A DNA stretch of 11,008 bases. Source: Actinomycetes bacterium. Its GTDB lineage: Bacteria > Actinomycetota > Actinomycetes > Actinomycetales > Cellulomonadaceae. Positions 1 to 6,196 of this stretch are shown here, piece after piece. The stretch covers positions 1-11,008 of the forward strand of contig JAEWEI010000434.1 in NCBI GenBank assembly GCA_023389545.1, given 5' to 3'. The stretch's first letter is position 1. Every line of letters begins with the position of its first letter. The translations under genes were made by a program, and so were the position numbers. The notes beneath the pieces were generated by a model. The model saw only the letters and a program-made list of their open reading frames with translations, was not told where the DNA came from and searched no databases.

Positions 1-893
1 GGCCGGGCGACCTGCCCGATGGCGCCCTGCCGTTGACCGTCGAGACGTCCGGGCCCGGCGGTCTGCGTGTGCGCGGCTACCCGGCGCTGGTTGAGGAGCC
101 GGACGGCGTGGCGCTGCGCGTCATGGCCGATCCGGCCACCCAGGTTGTCGAGCACCGCCGCGGCCTGCGGCGGCTGCTGCTGCGCGAGGTCGGGCTGGCG
201 ACACCCCGCGTGACGAGCCGATGGTCGGGGCAGCAGGCGCTCACGTTGGCCGCGAGCCCGTATCCGAGCACGGAGGCGCTGGTGGCGGATGTGCAGCTCG
301 CCGCCGTCGACCACCTCCTGGCCGAGCACCTGGCCGGGCGGCCCGCCACGGAGATCCGCACGTCTGACGCGTATGCCGCGCTGCGGGCGTTCGTGCGGGA
401 CCGGCTCGAGGACACGGTGCACCGGATCGTCACCGACCTGGTGGCCGTGCTCGGCGCGTCCCGGGAGCTCGACGCGGAGGTGCGCGCGTCAACGAGCCTG
501 GCCTTGCTGGCCACGTTGCAGGACGTCCGCGAGCAGGCCGCCCGGTTGGTGCACGTCGGCTTCGTCTCCGAGGTGGGCGCCAGCCGGCTGCCGCATCTGG
601 CCCGTTACCTGCGCGCCGCCCGGCACCGGCTGACCAAGGCCGCCGCCAACCCGGACCGTGACGCGTCGCTGGCCTGGACCGTCGCCGAGCTGACCCGCGA
701 GCACGCGACGGCCGTCGCGCGGGCCGAGGCGACGGCGACGCATGCCCGGGCCGTCGACCCGGACCAGCGCGCGGCGCTCGACGCGGTGCGGTGGATGATC
801 GAGGAGTTGCGCGTGTCGCTGTTCGCGCAGCAGCTCGGCACCGACGGCCCGGTCAGCGAGAAGCGCATCCGCAAGGCGCTCGCCCAGGCCTGA
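1..893 (+). CDS. hrpA: ATP-dependent RNA helicase HrpA, C-terminal part (5' truncated by window edge)
   Basis: The frame is open from base 3 to the TGA at 891-893 and gives the last 296 residues; the real start lies outside the window. HrpA is a DEAH-box RNA helicase of about 1300 residues, implicated in mRNA processing and in resolving stalled or collided ribosomes. Only the C-terminal DUF3418-type region is present, so the helicase motifs cannot be checked. The identification rests on strong recalled similarity to the E. coli HrpA C-terminus: the segment RWMIEELRVSLFAQQLGT near the end is nearly identical, the final KRIRKALAQA aligns with its last residues, and GYPALVEE followed by GLRRLLL matches in order upstream. 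Composition and codon use look native. The gene probably ends its transcription unit, since a promoter-like hexamer for the next gene follows at 1004. The family assignment is secure; the physiological role in this organism is inferred. Confidence 0.93.
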   Translation, partial: PGDLPDGALPLTVETSGPGGLRVRGYPALVEEPDGVALRVMADPATQVVEHRRGLRRLLLREVGLATPRVTSRWSGQQALTLAASPYPSTEALVADVQLAAVDHLLAEHLAGRPATEIRTSDAYAALRAFVRDRLEDTVHRIVTDLVAVLGASRELDAEVRASTSLALLATLQDVREQAARLVHVGFVSEVGASRLPHLARYLRAARHRLTKAAANPDRDASLAWTVAELTREHATAVARAEATATHARAVDPDQRAALDAVRWMIEELRVSLFAQQLGTDGPVSEKRIRKALAQA

Positions 894-930
894 CAGCGCT
901 GCGCGCTCCGTCGCCAGGCACGGTCAGACG

Positions 931-964
931 TCACCCGGGCGAAACTCGGCGGATCACCGGGTGA
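931..964 (+). terminator. Inverted repeat after hrpA, possible weak terminator
   Basis: TCACCCGG at 931-938 is the exact reverse complement of CCGGGTGA at 957-964, with an 18-nt loop. It lies 38 bp after the hrpA stop and before the promoter-like hexamer of the next gene. There is no U-tract, and the long loop makes it a weak candidate. It could equally be a protein-binding site. Confidence 0.3.
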
Positions 965-1003
965 GGTTGCGTGGTGACGCTCCCACACCTGCGGGCGCCG
1001 CAC

Positions 1004-1009
1004 TACAGT
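1004..1009 (+). promoter_or_regulatory. Leaderless promoter -10 hexamer (TACAGT)
   Basis: TACAGT fits the actinobacterial -10 pattern TANNNT. Exactly 6 nt separate it from the ATG at 1016, so transcription would start at or next to the A of the start codon. No convincing -35 box is visible at 16-18 nt upstream. No Shine-Dalgarno precedes this ATG, which supports a leaderless mRNA. Confidence 0.5.
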
Positions 1010-1015
1010 GCCCGC

Positions 1016-1228
1016 ATGAACACCCGGCCCGACCGCGACGACGCGGACCGCGAGGCGCTCGACGGCGCCACCGGGGCGAGCACCGCGCCGCCAACGGAGG
1101 AGATCCTCCTGGCCGTGCATCAAGGGCTGGCCAGCGTCCCTGCCGGGTCGCCGCATGCCTGGTTCGAGGTCCCACGCCAGCGCACTCCCGCAGCAGCGCC
1201 GAAGATCGGCCGCCGCCGCACATCCTGA
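1016..1228 (+). CDS. Small hypothetical protein (70 aa)
   Basis: I do not recognise this gene. It encodes 70 residues. The N-terminal third is charged and hydrophilic (an Arg/Asp-rich stretch). A short amphipathic segment with EEILLAVHQGL follows at about residues 23-33, then PHAWFEV around 42-48, and a basic Pro/Ala/Arg-rich tail. It has no signal peptide, membrane segment or cysteines. The ATG at 1016 is preferred over the in-frame GTG at 971, because a TACAGT hexamer lies 6 nt upstream and marks a leaderless start. Most codons end in G or C, but the signal weakens over the last 15 codons. It stands between hrpA and tag on the same strand and probably has its own promoter. The coding call rests on codon bias and the start context; homologue conservation was not tested. 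Confidence 0.55.
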   Translation: MNTRPDRDDADREALDGATGASTAPPTEEILLAVHQGLASVPAGSPHAWFEVPRQRTPAAAPKIGRRRTS

Positions 1229-1295
1229 GGCCCCGCGCTCGCCGCTGCGTCCACAGCCTCCGCGGGGGGCCGTCTGGCGTGTCAGCCGACAGCAG

Positions 1296-1301
1296 CAGAA
1301 T
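1296..1301 (+). promoter_or_regulatory. Leaderless promoter -10 hexamer of tag (CAGAAT)
   Basis: CAGAAT matches TATAAT at four of six positions, including A2, A5 and T6. It sits exactly 6 nt before the ATG at 1308. The same hexamer at the same distance precedes the Nudix gene on the other strand. There is no Shine-Dalgarno before this ATG. Confidence 0.45.
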
Positions 1302-1307
1302 GGACCC

Positions 1308-1919
1308 ATGCCGCTCGAAGCCGATGACGCCCGCATGACCGCAGCGCCGATCACGCCCGAACCGGGCGCCCGCTGCTTCGGCGACGGCATCCCGCTGTAC
1401 GAGGAGTACCACGACGCCGAGTGGGGCCGCCCGGTGCATGGCGAGCGTGACCTGTTCGAGCGGATCGCGCTCGAGAGCTTCCAGTCGGGCCTGGCGTGGA
1501 TCACCGTGCTGCGCAAGCGTCCGGCATTCCGGGCGGCGTTCGCCGACTTCGATGCGGCTGCTGTGGCCCGATACGACGAGTCCGATGTGGCTCGGCTGCT
1601 CGCCGACGCGGGGATCATCCGCAACCGGGCCAAAGTCGAGGCGACGATCGCCAACGCCCGCGCGGTCCTGGACCTCGCGGAGTCGGGCCGGTCGCTCGAC
1701 GAGGTCTTCTGGTCGCACGCCCCGGATCGTGCGGCCCATGTGCGGCCGGCCACCTGGGCGGATGTCCCCGCGATGACGCCCGAGTCGCGCGCCCTGGCCC
1801 GGGAGCTCAAGTCGCTGGGCTTCCGCTTCATCGGCCCGACCACCGCCTATGCGGCGATGCAGGCGTGCGGGCTGGTGGACGACCACCTCGCGTCCTGCCC
1901 GGTCGTGTTGGCCTCGTAG
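1308..1919 (+). CDS. tag: DNA-3-methyladenine glycosylase I (Tag)
   Basis: Tag excises 3-methyladenine from alkylated DNA in base excision repair, in the cytoplasm. The protein has 203 residues from the ATG at 1308; the E. coli enzyme has 187. The zinc-snap ligands are all present: C23 and H35 in the N-terminal segment ending YHDAEWG, and H193 and C197 in LVDDHLASC near the C-terminus. The base-recognition glutamate is E56 in the segment LESFQSGLAWITVL. The segment DAGIIRNRAKVEATIANA matches the family's helix-hairpin-helix region. The start at 1308 is supported by the CAGAAT hexamer 6 nt upstream; the alternative ATG at 1335 would give 194 residues and keep every motif. The open frame extends further upstream to 1155, but that part has no family similarity. 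The gene converges on arsC, with only 4 bp between the two stop codons. Confidence 0.95.
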   Translation: MPLEADDARMTAAPITPEPGARCFGDGIPLYEEYHDAEWGRPVHGERDLFERIALESFQSGLAWITVLRKRPAFRAAFADFDAAAVARYDESDVARLLADAGIIRNRAKVEATIANARAVLDLAESGRSLDEVFWSHAPDRAAHVRPATWADVPAMTPESRALARELKSLGFRFIGPTTAYAAMQACGLVDDHLASCPVVLAS

Positions 1920-1923
1920 TCCG

Positions 1924-2337
1924 TCAGGGCGCCGGCTCGACGCCGAGTTCGGCGAGCAGGGTGAGCACACGCGCGCGGATCTCGTCGCGGATGGGGCGCA
2001 CCGCCTCGATGCCCTGTCCTGCCGGATCCGCTAACGCCCAGTCCTCGTAGCGCTTGCCGGGGAAGATCGGGCATGCGTCGCCGCAGCCCATGGTGATGAC
2101 GACGTCGGAGGCCTGCACCGCGTCGGTGGTGAGCACCTTGGGCTGTTCGGCGCGGATGTCGACGCCGTCTTCGAGCATGGCCTCGACGGCGACGGCGTTG
2201 ATCTGATCCGCCGGCGCCGAGCCAGCGGAACGGACCTCCACTGCCTCGCCCGACAGCGCGCGCAGGTACCCGGCGGCCATCTGGGAGCGACCGGCGTTGT
2301 GCACACAGACGAAGAGGACGGATGGGCGTGTCGGCAT
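1924..2337 (-). CDS. arsC: Arsenate reductase, low-molecular-weight phosphatase fold (ArsC, probably mycothiol-dependent)
   Basis: This cytoplasmic enzyme reduces arsenate to arsenite. It has 137 residues from the ATG at 2337. The phosphate-binding P-loop CX5R is C11-R17 (CVHNAGRS), placed near the N-terminus as in the family. The segment TMGCGDACP carries C85 and C89, and the acidic DP motif is D104-P105. The CVHNAGRSQMAAGYL and PGKRYEDW segments resemble actinobacterial arsenate-mycothiol transferases, so mycothiol is the likely reductant; this is inference. An upstream ATG at 2346 would add three residues. Both starts have only weak Shine-Dalgarno sites, and 2337 gives the usual distance to the P-loop. 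No arsR repressor, arsenite exporter or ArsR-type operator is visible, so this is an isolated arsC. A tyrosine-phosphatase role is less likely because of the extra cysteines. Confidence 0.9.
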   Translation of the reverse strand: MPTRPSVLFVCVHNAGRSQMAAGYLRALSGEAVEVRSAGSAPADQINAVAVEAMLEDGVDIRAEQPKVLTTDAVQASDVVITMGCGDACPIFPGKRYEDWALADPAGQGIEAVRPIRDEIRARVLTLLAELGVEPAP

Positions 2338-2389
2338 GGCGCCCATGCTCGCCGCGCCTGGCGCGCTGGCGCAATCGCGCTGACGGCGC

Positions 2390-2422
2390 GCGAGGCATCG
2401 GGTGGCGTCGGGGACGCCTCGC
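2390..2422. repeat. Nested inverted repeats between arsC and the metF leader
   Basis: GCGAGGC at 2390-2396 pairs with GCCTCGC at 2416-2422. Within this region GGCGTC at 2404-2409 and GACGCC at 2413-2418 form a perfect 6-bp stem with a 3-nt loop. The two pairings overlap and exclude each other. The site is about 55-85 bp upstream of arsC on its strand and about 100-130 bp upstream of the metF promoter, so it could serve either gene. No function can be assigned. Confidence 0.3.
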
Positions 2423-2460
2423 TACGCCTCGACCCGGTGGGAGATAATCAGGAGGTAGCG

Positions 2461-2473
2461 GGACGAGTCGTCC
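2461..2473. promoter_or_regulatory. 13-bp perfect palindrome, candidate operator
   Basis: GGACGA-G-TCGTCC is a perfect odd palindrome. It overlaps a second inverted repeat, AGTCG at 2466-2470 with CGACT at 2478-2482. It lies 45 bp upstream of the metF -35 box and about 124 bp upstream of the arsC start. Its position and symmetry suit a dimeric regulator, but no known consensus is recognised. Confidence 0.3.
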
Positions 2474-2518
2474 GAAGCGACTTCACCGCACATCGTGAAT
2501 CTCGATCCGTGAGAACCA

Positions 2519-2547
2519 TTGCCCATATGGCGGTATGGGCCTACCAT
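2519..2547 (+). promoter_or_regulatory. Promoter of the metF-metE operon
   Basis: TTGCCC at 2519-2524 and TACCAT at 2542-2547 are separated by exactly 17 bp and fit the -35 and -10 of a housekeeping sigma factor. Transcription would start about 2553-2555, at the first bases of riboswitch helix P1, leaving almost no RNA before the aptamer. This agreement supports both calls. Confidence 0.65.
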
Positions 2548-2552
2548 TGCGT

Positions 2553-2648
2553 CACCATCCAGAGCGGCCGAGAGACCTGGCTCGACGACGCCGCAGCAAC
2601 CCCCCTCGTTCATCGCGGGTGTGGGTGCTTCCGCCAGGGTCGATGGAG
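2553..2648 (+). promoter_or_regulatory. SAM-binding riboswitch (SAM-I/SAM-IV clan)
   Basis: The RNA senses S-adenosylmethionine and represses the downstream methionine genes. The conserved core is visible in order: CCATC (2555-2559) pairs with GATGG (2642-2646) as P1; AGAGCGG follows at 2561-2567; GAGAGA and TGGC lie at 2570-2581; the strongly conserved GCAACC is at 2596-2601; and GGGTGC at 2623-2628 corresponds to the family's GGUGC. The segment between GGGTGC and P1 is only 13 nt, so helix P4 of classical SAM-I is at most a 2-3 bp stub. This resembles SAM-IV or the SAM-I/IV variant. The placement before metF-metE fits. The P1 3' strand overlaps the Shine-Dalgarno of the small ORF at 2655, which suggests translational rather than terminator control. 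Assignment to one Rfam family would need a covariance-model search. Confidence 0.85.
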
Positions 2649-2654
2649 CTGACC

Positions 2655-2720
2655 ATGACCTGCATGGATCGTTGTCGTCCCGCGGCTGCGCCGCGCCCGC
2701 ACTGCCGGGGGCACCGATGA
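2655..2720 (+). CDS. Cysteine-containing leader peptide overlapping metF (21 aa)
   Basis: This small ORF of 21 codons starts at ATG 2655. It has a good Shine-Dalgarno, GGAG at 2645-2648, 6 nt upstream. It ends in TGA at 2718-2720, overlapping the metF start ATG (2717-2719) as ATGA, the usual arrangement for translational coupling. The peptide has cysteines at positions 3, 7 and 17, methionines at 1 and 4, five arginines and no acidic residue except D5. It is too small and basic to be an enzyme. The Shine-Dalgarno shares G2645 and G2646 with the 3' strand of riboswitch helix P1, so SAM-bound RNA should block its translation. I infer that it is a leader whose translation opens or delivers ribosomes to metF. 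A cysteine-sensing role is possible but the cysteines are not clustered. Expression is not proven. Confidence 0.6.
   Translation: MTCMDRCRPAAAPRPHCRGHR
2681..2712 (+). promoter_or_regulatory. Hairpin and metF ribosome-binding site inside the leader ORF
   Basis: CGCGGC at 2681-2686 and GCCGCG at 2690-2695 form a 6-bp stem with a TGC loop. The metF Shine-Dalgarno is the G-run at 2707-2711, 5 nt before ATG 2717. GCCC at 2695-2698 could pair with GGGC at 2709-2712 and hide that G-run. Ribosomes translating the leader ORF would melt both structures, which supports coupling. The pairings are read by eye and not energy-tested. Confidence 0.4.
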
Positions 2721-3763
2721 GCGCCGCGGCCTGGAACGACGACCCGATCGAGGTCGCGACGCGCGAGCACCTCGCCGTGATCGACCGGCCGACGGTCTCG
2801 TTCGAGCTCTACCCGCCGCGCAACCCCGACGCGGCGCCCCGGCTCTGGGAGACCATCCAGGCGCTGAGCGCTGCCCGCCCCGACTTCGTCTCGGTGACCT
2901 ACGGCGTCGAGGGCAAGACCCGCGACACCACCCGCCGCCTGGTGCGCCGCCTGCTCCGCGAGACGGCGCTGAACCCGATTGCCCACCTGACCTGCGTCGG
3001 CACCTCCCGCGCGGAGGTCGTCGAGGTCGTCGAGGAGTTCCTCGACGAGGGCGTGCGCTCCTTCCTCGCCCTGCGCGGCGACCCGCCGGTCGACCAGTCC
3101 GACTGGCATCCCCACCCGGACGGGCTGCGCACCGCCGCCGAGCTGGTCGCGCTGGTCCGCCAGATCGAGGCCCGCCGACGCGCCCAGAGCCCCGCGCAGG
3201 CCGTGCGCGCCACCGTCCGGCCGCTGTCGGTGGCCGTCGCGGCGTTCCCCCGCGGCAACGCGCCCGTGGGCAGCACCCGCGAGCAGGACATCGCCGCCCT
3301 GCTCGACAAGCAGTGCGCGGGAGCGGACTTCGCCATCTCGCAGGTCTTCTACGACCCGGCGTCCTACCTGGGCATGGTCGCCGAGGCTCGGCGGGCCGGG
3401 GTCACCATCCCGATCATCCCCGGCATCATCCCCACCACCGACCCGGGCCGCCTGCTGCGGCTCGAGGCGCTCACCGGCGTGCACGTCCCCCGCGACCTGC
3501 TGGCCCGCCTGGAGTCCGTGGACGACGAGGTGGCACGCCACCGGATCGGCATCCGCGCGGGAGTCGACCTGGTGAACGCCGTGCTCGACGGCGGGGCGCC
3601 CGGCGTCCACATCTACACCTTCAACACGCACCACGCCGCGCTCGACCTGCTCGAGGGCGCACACCTCGGCGGCGGGGCCACCACCGGCCCCCTCGCCCGA
3701 CCGGCTGCCAGCGCGCCGCAGGTCACCCCCCACCAAGCCGATCACCAGACCTCGAGGGGCTGA
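2717..3763 (+). CDS. metF: 5,10-methylenetetrahydrofolate reductase (MetF)
   Basis: MetF is an FAD enzyme of the cytoplasm. It reduces 5,10-methylene-THF to 5-methyl-THF, the methyl donor for methionine synthesis. The protein has 348 residues, longer than the roughly 300 of E. coli MetF, mostly through an N-terminal extension and a poorly conserved Pro/His/Gln tail. Visible motifs are SFELYPPRN with the catalytic Glu at E30, VSVTYG at 59-63, HLTCVG at 90-95, LRGDPP with D122, then GADFAISQVFYD, IPGIIPTTDPGRLLRL and GVHIYTFN, all in family order. The frame stays open upstream through the riboswitch, but the ATG at 2717 is the first sensible start. It has a G-rich ribosome-binding site and an ATGA overlap with the leader ORF. 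metE starts 2 bp after the stop, so the two genes form an operon under the SAM riboswitch. Confidence 0.95.
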   Translation: MSAAAWNDDPIEVATREHLAVIDRPTVSFELYPPRNPDAAPRLWETIQALSAARPDFVSVTYGVEGKTRDTTRRLVRRLLRETALNPIAHLTCVGTSRAEVVEVVEEFLDEGVRSFLALRGDPPVDQSDWHPHPDGLRTAAELVALVRQIEARRRAQSPAQAVRATVRPLSVAVAAFPRGNAPVGSTREQDIAALLDKQCAGADFAISQVFYDPASYLGMVAEARRAGVTIPIIPGIIPTTDPGRLLRLEALTGVHVPRDLLARLESVDDEVARHRIGIRAGVDLVNAVLDGGAPGVHIYTFNTHHAALDLLEGAHLGGGATTGPLARPAASAPQVTPHQADHQTSRG

Positions 3764-3765
3764 GC

Positions 3766-6117
3766 ATGACCACGAACGACACGACCGCCACGCCGGAGTT
3801 CCCGGCAGGCACCGTCCTCGGCTACCCGCGCATCGGGCCGCGCCGCGAGCTCAAGAAGGCCATCGAGGCATTCTGGGCCGGACGCTCCGACGCCGCCGAG
3901 GTCGAGGCCGTCGCGGCCGAGCTGCGCCGCCGCACCCGCGCCCGCCTGGCCGAGCTGGGGCTGCGCACCGACGCGCCCGCCATCCCCTCCGCGTTCTCGT
4001 TCTACGACCAGGTGCTCGACGCGACGGCCCTGCTGGGCGCCGTGCCGGCCCGGTTCGCGGACCTGCCCGACGACGACGGGCGCCTCGACCTGGCCGGGTA
4101 CTCGACGGTGGCGCGCGGCCGCGGCGAGGACCTGCCGCTCGAGATGACCAAGTGGTTCGACACGAACTACCACTACCTGGTGCCCGAGATCGGCCCCGAG
4201 ACGGAGTTCCGCTACGCGAGCGACCGCCCGGTGCGCGAGTTCGCCGAGGGCCTGGCCGAGGGTGTGCTGACCCGGCCCGTCATCGTCGGCCCCGTCACCT
4301 ACCTGGCGCTGGCGAAGGCGACCGAGGGCTCCCCGGAGGGCTTCTCCCCCATCGACCGGCTCGCCGACGTGCTGCCCGTGTACGCCACGCTGCTGCGCGA
4401 GCTGCGCGCCGCCGGCGCCACCTGGGTGCAGCTCGACGAGCCCGCCCTCGTCTCCGACTCCGTGGACGTCCCCACCGAGCGCCTGCACGCCGCGGTCGCC
4501 GAGGCGTACCGCGCGCTGGCCACCCAGATCCCCGCCGACGAGCGCCCCGCGATCCTCGTGGCCGCGCCCTACGGCGACCTCGACGAGGCGCTGCCGCTGC
4601 TGGCCGCCACGGACGTCGACGGCATCGCGCTCGACCTGGTGCGCGGCGGGCTCCCCGCCGAGGACGTGCCGGGCCTGGCGGACAAGGTCGTCGTCGGCGG
4701 CGTCATCGACGGCCACAACGTGTGGCGCGCCGACCTGGGCGCCGCGCTCGACCGCCTCGAGGCGCTGCGCGCGGCCGTCGGTCCGGAGGCCACCGTCGCG
4801 GCCGGCACCTCCACATCGCTGTTCCACGTGCCGCATGACGTCGAGGACGAGCCGGCGCTCGACCCGACGCTGCGCTCGTGGCTCGCGTTCGCCGACCAGA
4901 AGGTCACCGAGATCGCCACGCTCGCCACCGGCCTCACCGAGGGCGGCCTCGCAGTGAAGGACCAGATCCTCGCCGCCGACGCCGCGCTCGCCACCCGGCG
5001 CAACGCCCCCGGCGTCGTCCGCCCCGAGGTCCGCGAACGCGTGGCGGCCCTCGACGAGGATGCGTTCCAGCGTGGCGAGTTCGCCGACCGCAAGGCCGCC
5101 CAGGCCGAGCGCCTGCAGCTCCCGCCGCTGCCCACCACCACCATCGGCTCCTTCCCGCAGACCCCCGACATCCGCAAGGCGCGTGCCGCGCACGACCGTG
5201 GGGACCTCAGCACCGAGCAGTACGAGGAGGAGATGCGGGCGGAGATCCGCCGCGTCGTCGAGCTGCAGGAGTCGATCGGCCTGGACGTGCTGGTGCACGG
5301 CGAGCCCGAGCGCAACGACATGGTGCAGTACTTCGCGGAGAACCTCGACGGGTTCGCCGTGACGCAGAACGGCTGGGTGCAGTCCTACGGCTCGCGCTGC
5401 ACCCGCCCGTCGATCCTGTGGGGCGATGTGTCGCGCCCGGCGCCCATCACCGTCGGCTGGACGCAGTACACGCAGTCGCTGACGAGCAAGCCGGTCAAGG
5501 GCATGCTCACCGGCCCGGTGACGATCCTCGCGTGGTCGTTCGTGCGTGACGACCAGCCGCTGGGCGACACGGCCAACCAGGTCGCGCTGGCCCTGCGGGA
5601 CGAGATCGCCGACCTGGAGTCGGCCGGCATCGCCATCGTGCAGGTCGACGAGCCCGCCCTGCGCGAGCTGCTGCCCCTGCGCGCTGCCGACCACGCCGCG
5701 TACCTCGACTGGTCGGTGCGCTCGTTCCGTCTGGCGACCTCGGGCGTGCGCCCGGACACCCAGATCCACACGCACCTGTGCTACTCGGAGTTCGGCGAGG
5801 TCATCGGCGCCATCGACGGCCTGGACGCCGACGTGACGTCCATCGAGGCCGCCCGCTCCAAGATGGAGATCTTGGCGGACATCGCCGACGCCGGCTACCC
5901 GCGCGCGGTGGGCCCGGGCGTCTACGACATCCACTCGCCGCGGGTTCCGGGCGAGGCCGAGGTCACCGAGCTGCTTGAGGCGGCGGTCAAGTCCATCGCC
6001 GTCGACCAGCTCTGGGTCAACCCGGACTGCGGCCTCAAGACCCGCCGCTACGCCGAGGTCACGCCCTCCCTGGAGAGCATCCTCGCCGCGACCCGGACGG
6101 TGCGCGCGACGCTCTGA
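3766..6117 (+). CDS. metE: Cobalamin-independent methionine synthase (MetE)
   Basis: MetE (5-methyltetrahydropteroyltriglutamate-homocysteine methyltransferase) moves the methyl group of 5-methyl-THF to homocysteine, using zinc and no vitamin B12. The protein has 783 residues (E. coli 753) and the family's two-barrel layout. The N-terminal half begins with GYPRIGPRRELKKA at about 19-32; the catalytic half begins near TTTIGSFPQT at about 457. The zinc ligands correspond exactly in spacing to E. coli H641, C643, E665 and C726: H670 and C672 in IHTHLCYSEF, E694 in SIEAARSKME, and C755 in WVNPDCGLKTR. The start at 3766 has a strong GAGGGG Shine-Dalgarno at 3754-3759 inside the metF end; the frame is open further upstream only as an overlap with metF. 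It is controlled with metF by the SAM riboswitch; no separate promoter or cobalamin riboswitch is visible. Confidence 0.97.
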   Translation: MTTNDTTATPEFPAGTVLGYPRIGPRRELKKAIEAFWAGRSDAAEVEAVAAELRRRTRARLAELGLRTDAPAIPSAFSFYDQVLDATALLGAVPARFADLPDDDGRLDLAGYSTVARGRGEDLPLEMTKWFDTNYHYLVPEIGPETEFRYASDRPVREFAEGLAEGVLTRPVIVGPVTYLALAKATEGSPEGFSPIDRLADVLPVYATLLRELRAAGATWVQLDEPALVSDSVDVPTERLHAAVAEAYRALATQIPADERPAILVAAPYGDLDEALPLLAATDVDGIALDLVRGGLPAEDVPGLADKVVVGGVIDGHNVWRADLGAALDRLEALRAAVGPEATVAAGTSTSLFHVPHDVEDEPALDPTLRSWLAFADQKVTEIATLATGLTEGGLAVKDQILAADAALATRRNAPGVVRPEVRERVAALDEDAFQRGEFADRKAAQAERLQLPPLPTTTIGSFPQTPDIRKARAAHDRGDLSTEQYEEEMRAEIRRVVELQESIGLDVLVHGEPERNDMVQYFAENLDGFAVTQNGWVQSYGSRCTRPSILWGDVSRPAPITVGWTQYTQSLTSKPVKGMLTGPVTILAWSFVRDDQPLGDTANQVALALRDEIADLESAGIAIVQVDEPALRELLPLRAADHAAYLDWSVRSFRLATSGVRPDTQIHTHLCYSEFGEVIGAIDGLDADVTSIEAARSKMEILADIADAGYPRAVGPGVYDIHSPRVPGEAEVTELLEAAVKSIAVDQLWVNPDCGLKTRRYAEVTPSLESILAATRTVRATL

Positions 6118-6155
6118 CCCGGCGTCGGCGGGCGCTGCCGATCACCGCATGACAG

Positions 6156-6185
6156 GTGGGCCCCGGTCACCAGACCGGGGCCCAC
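6156..6185. terminator. Bidirectional hairpin terminator between metE and the Hsp20 gene
   Basis: GTGGGCCCCGGTC at 6156-6168 and GACCGGGGCCCAC at 6173-6185 form a perfect 13-bp stem with an ACCA loop. It lies 38 bp after the metE stop and 11 bp after the stop of the opposing Hsp20 gene, so it can end both transcripts. It has no T-run on either side, as is common in high-GC actinobacteria. Confidence 0.75.
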
Positions 6186-6196
6186 GCTCATGCGCG

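Noticed and set aside
605..1843. Minus-strand open frame of 412 codons across hrpA, the small gene and tag
   Set aside because: It runs opposite three separate plus-strand genes, is Ser/Arg-rich and shows no family motif.
2422..2613. Minus-strand ORF of 63 codons opposite the riboswitch
   Set aside because: It lies antisense to a structured RNA and its promoter, has no convincing ribosome-binding site and no motif.
2552..3745. Long minus-strand open frame of 397 codons opposite metF
   Set aside because: It mirrors metF through GC-rich codon complementarity, has a Gly/Asp/Arg/Val composition without motifs, and would cover the riboswitch antisense.
3313..3765. Possible N-terminal extension of MetE into metF
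   Set aside because: The extra residues are Arg/Pro-rich and unlike MetE; metF coding in another frame is certain, and ATG 3766 has GAGGGG 6 nt upstream.
3742..5934. Minus-strand open frame of 730 codons opposite metE
   Set aside because: It has no recognisable domain and is rich in Gly, Arg, Val and His in the pattern of a complementary-strand shadow; metE has complete zinc ligands and a strong ribosome-binding site.
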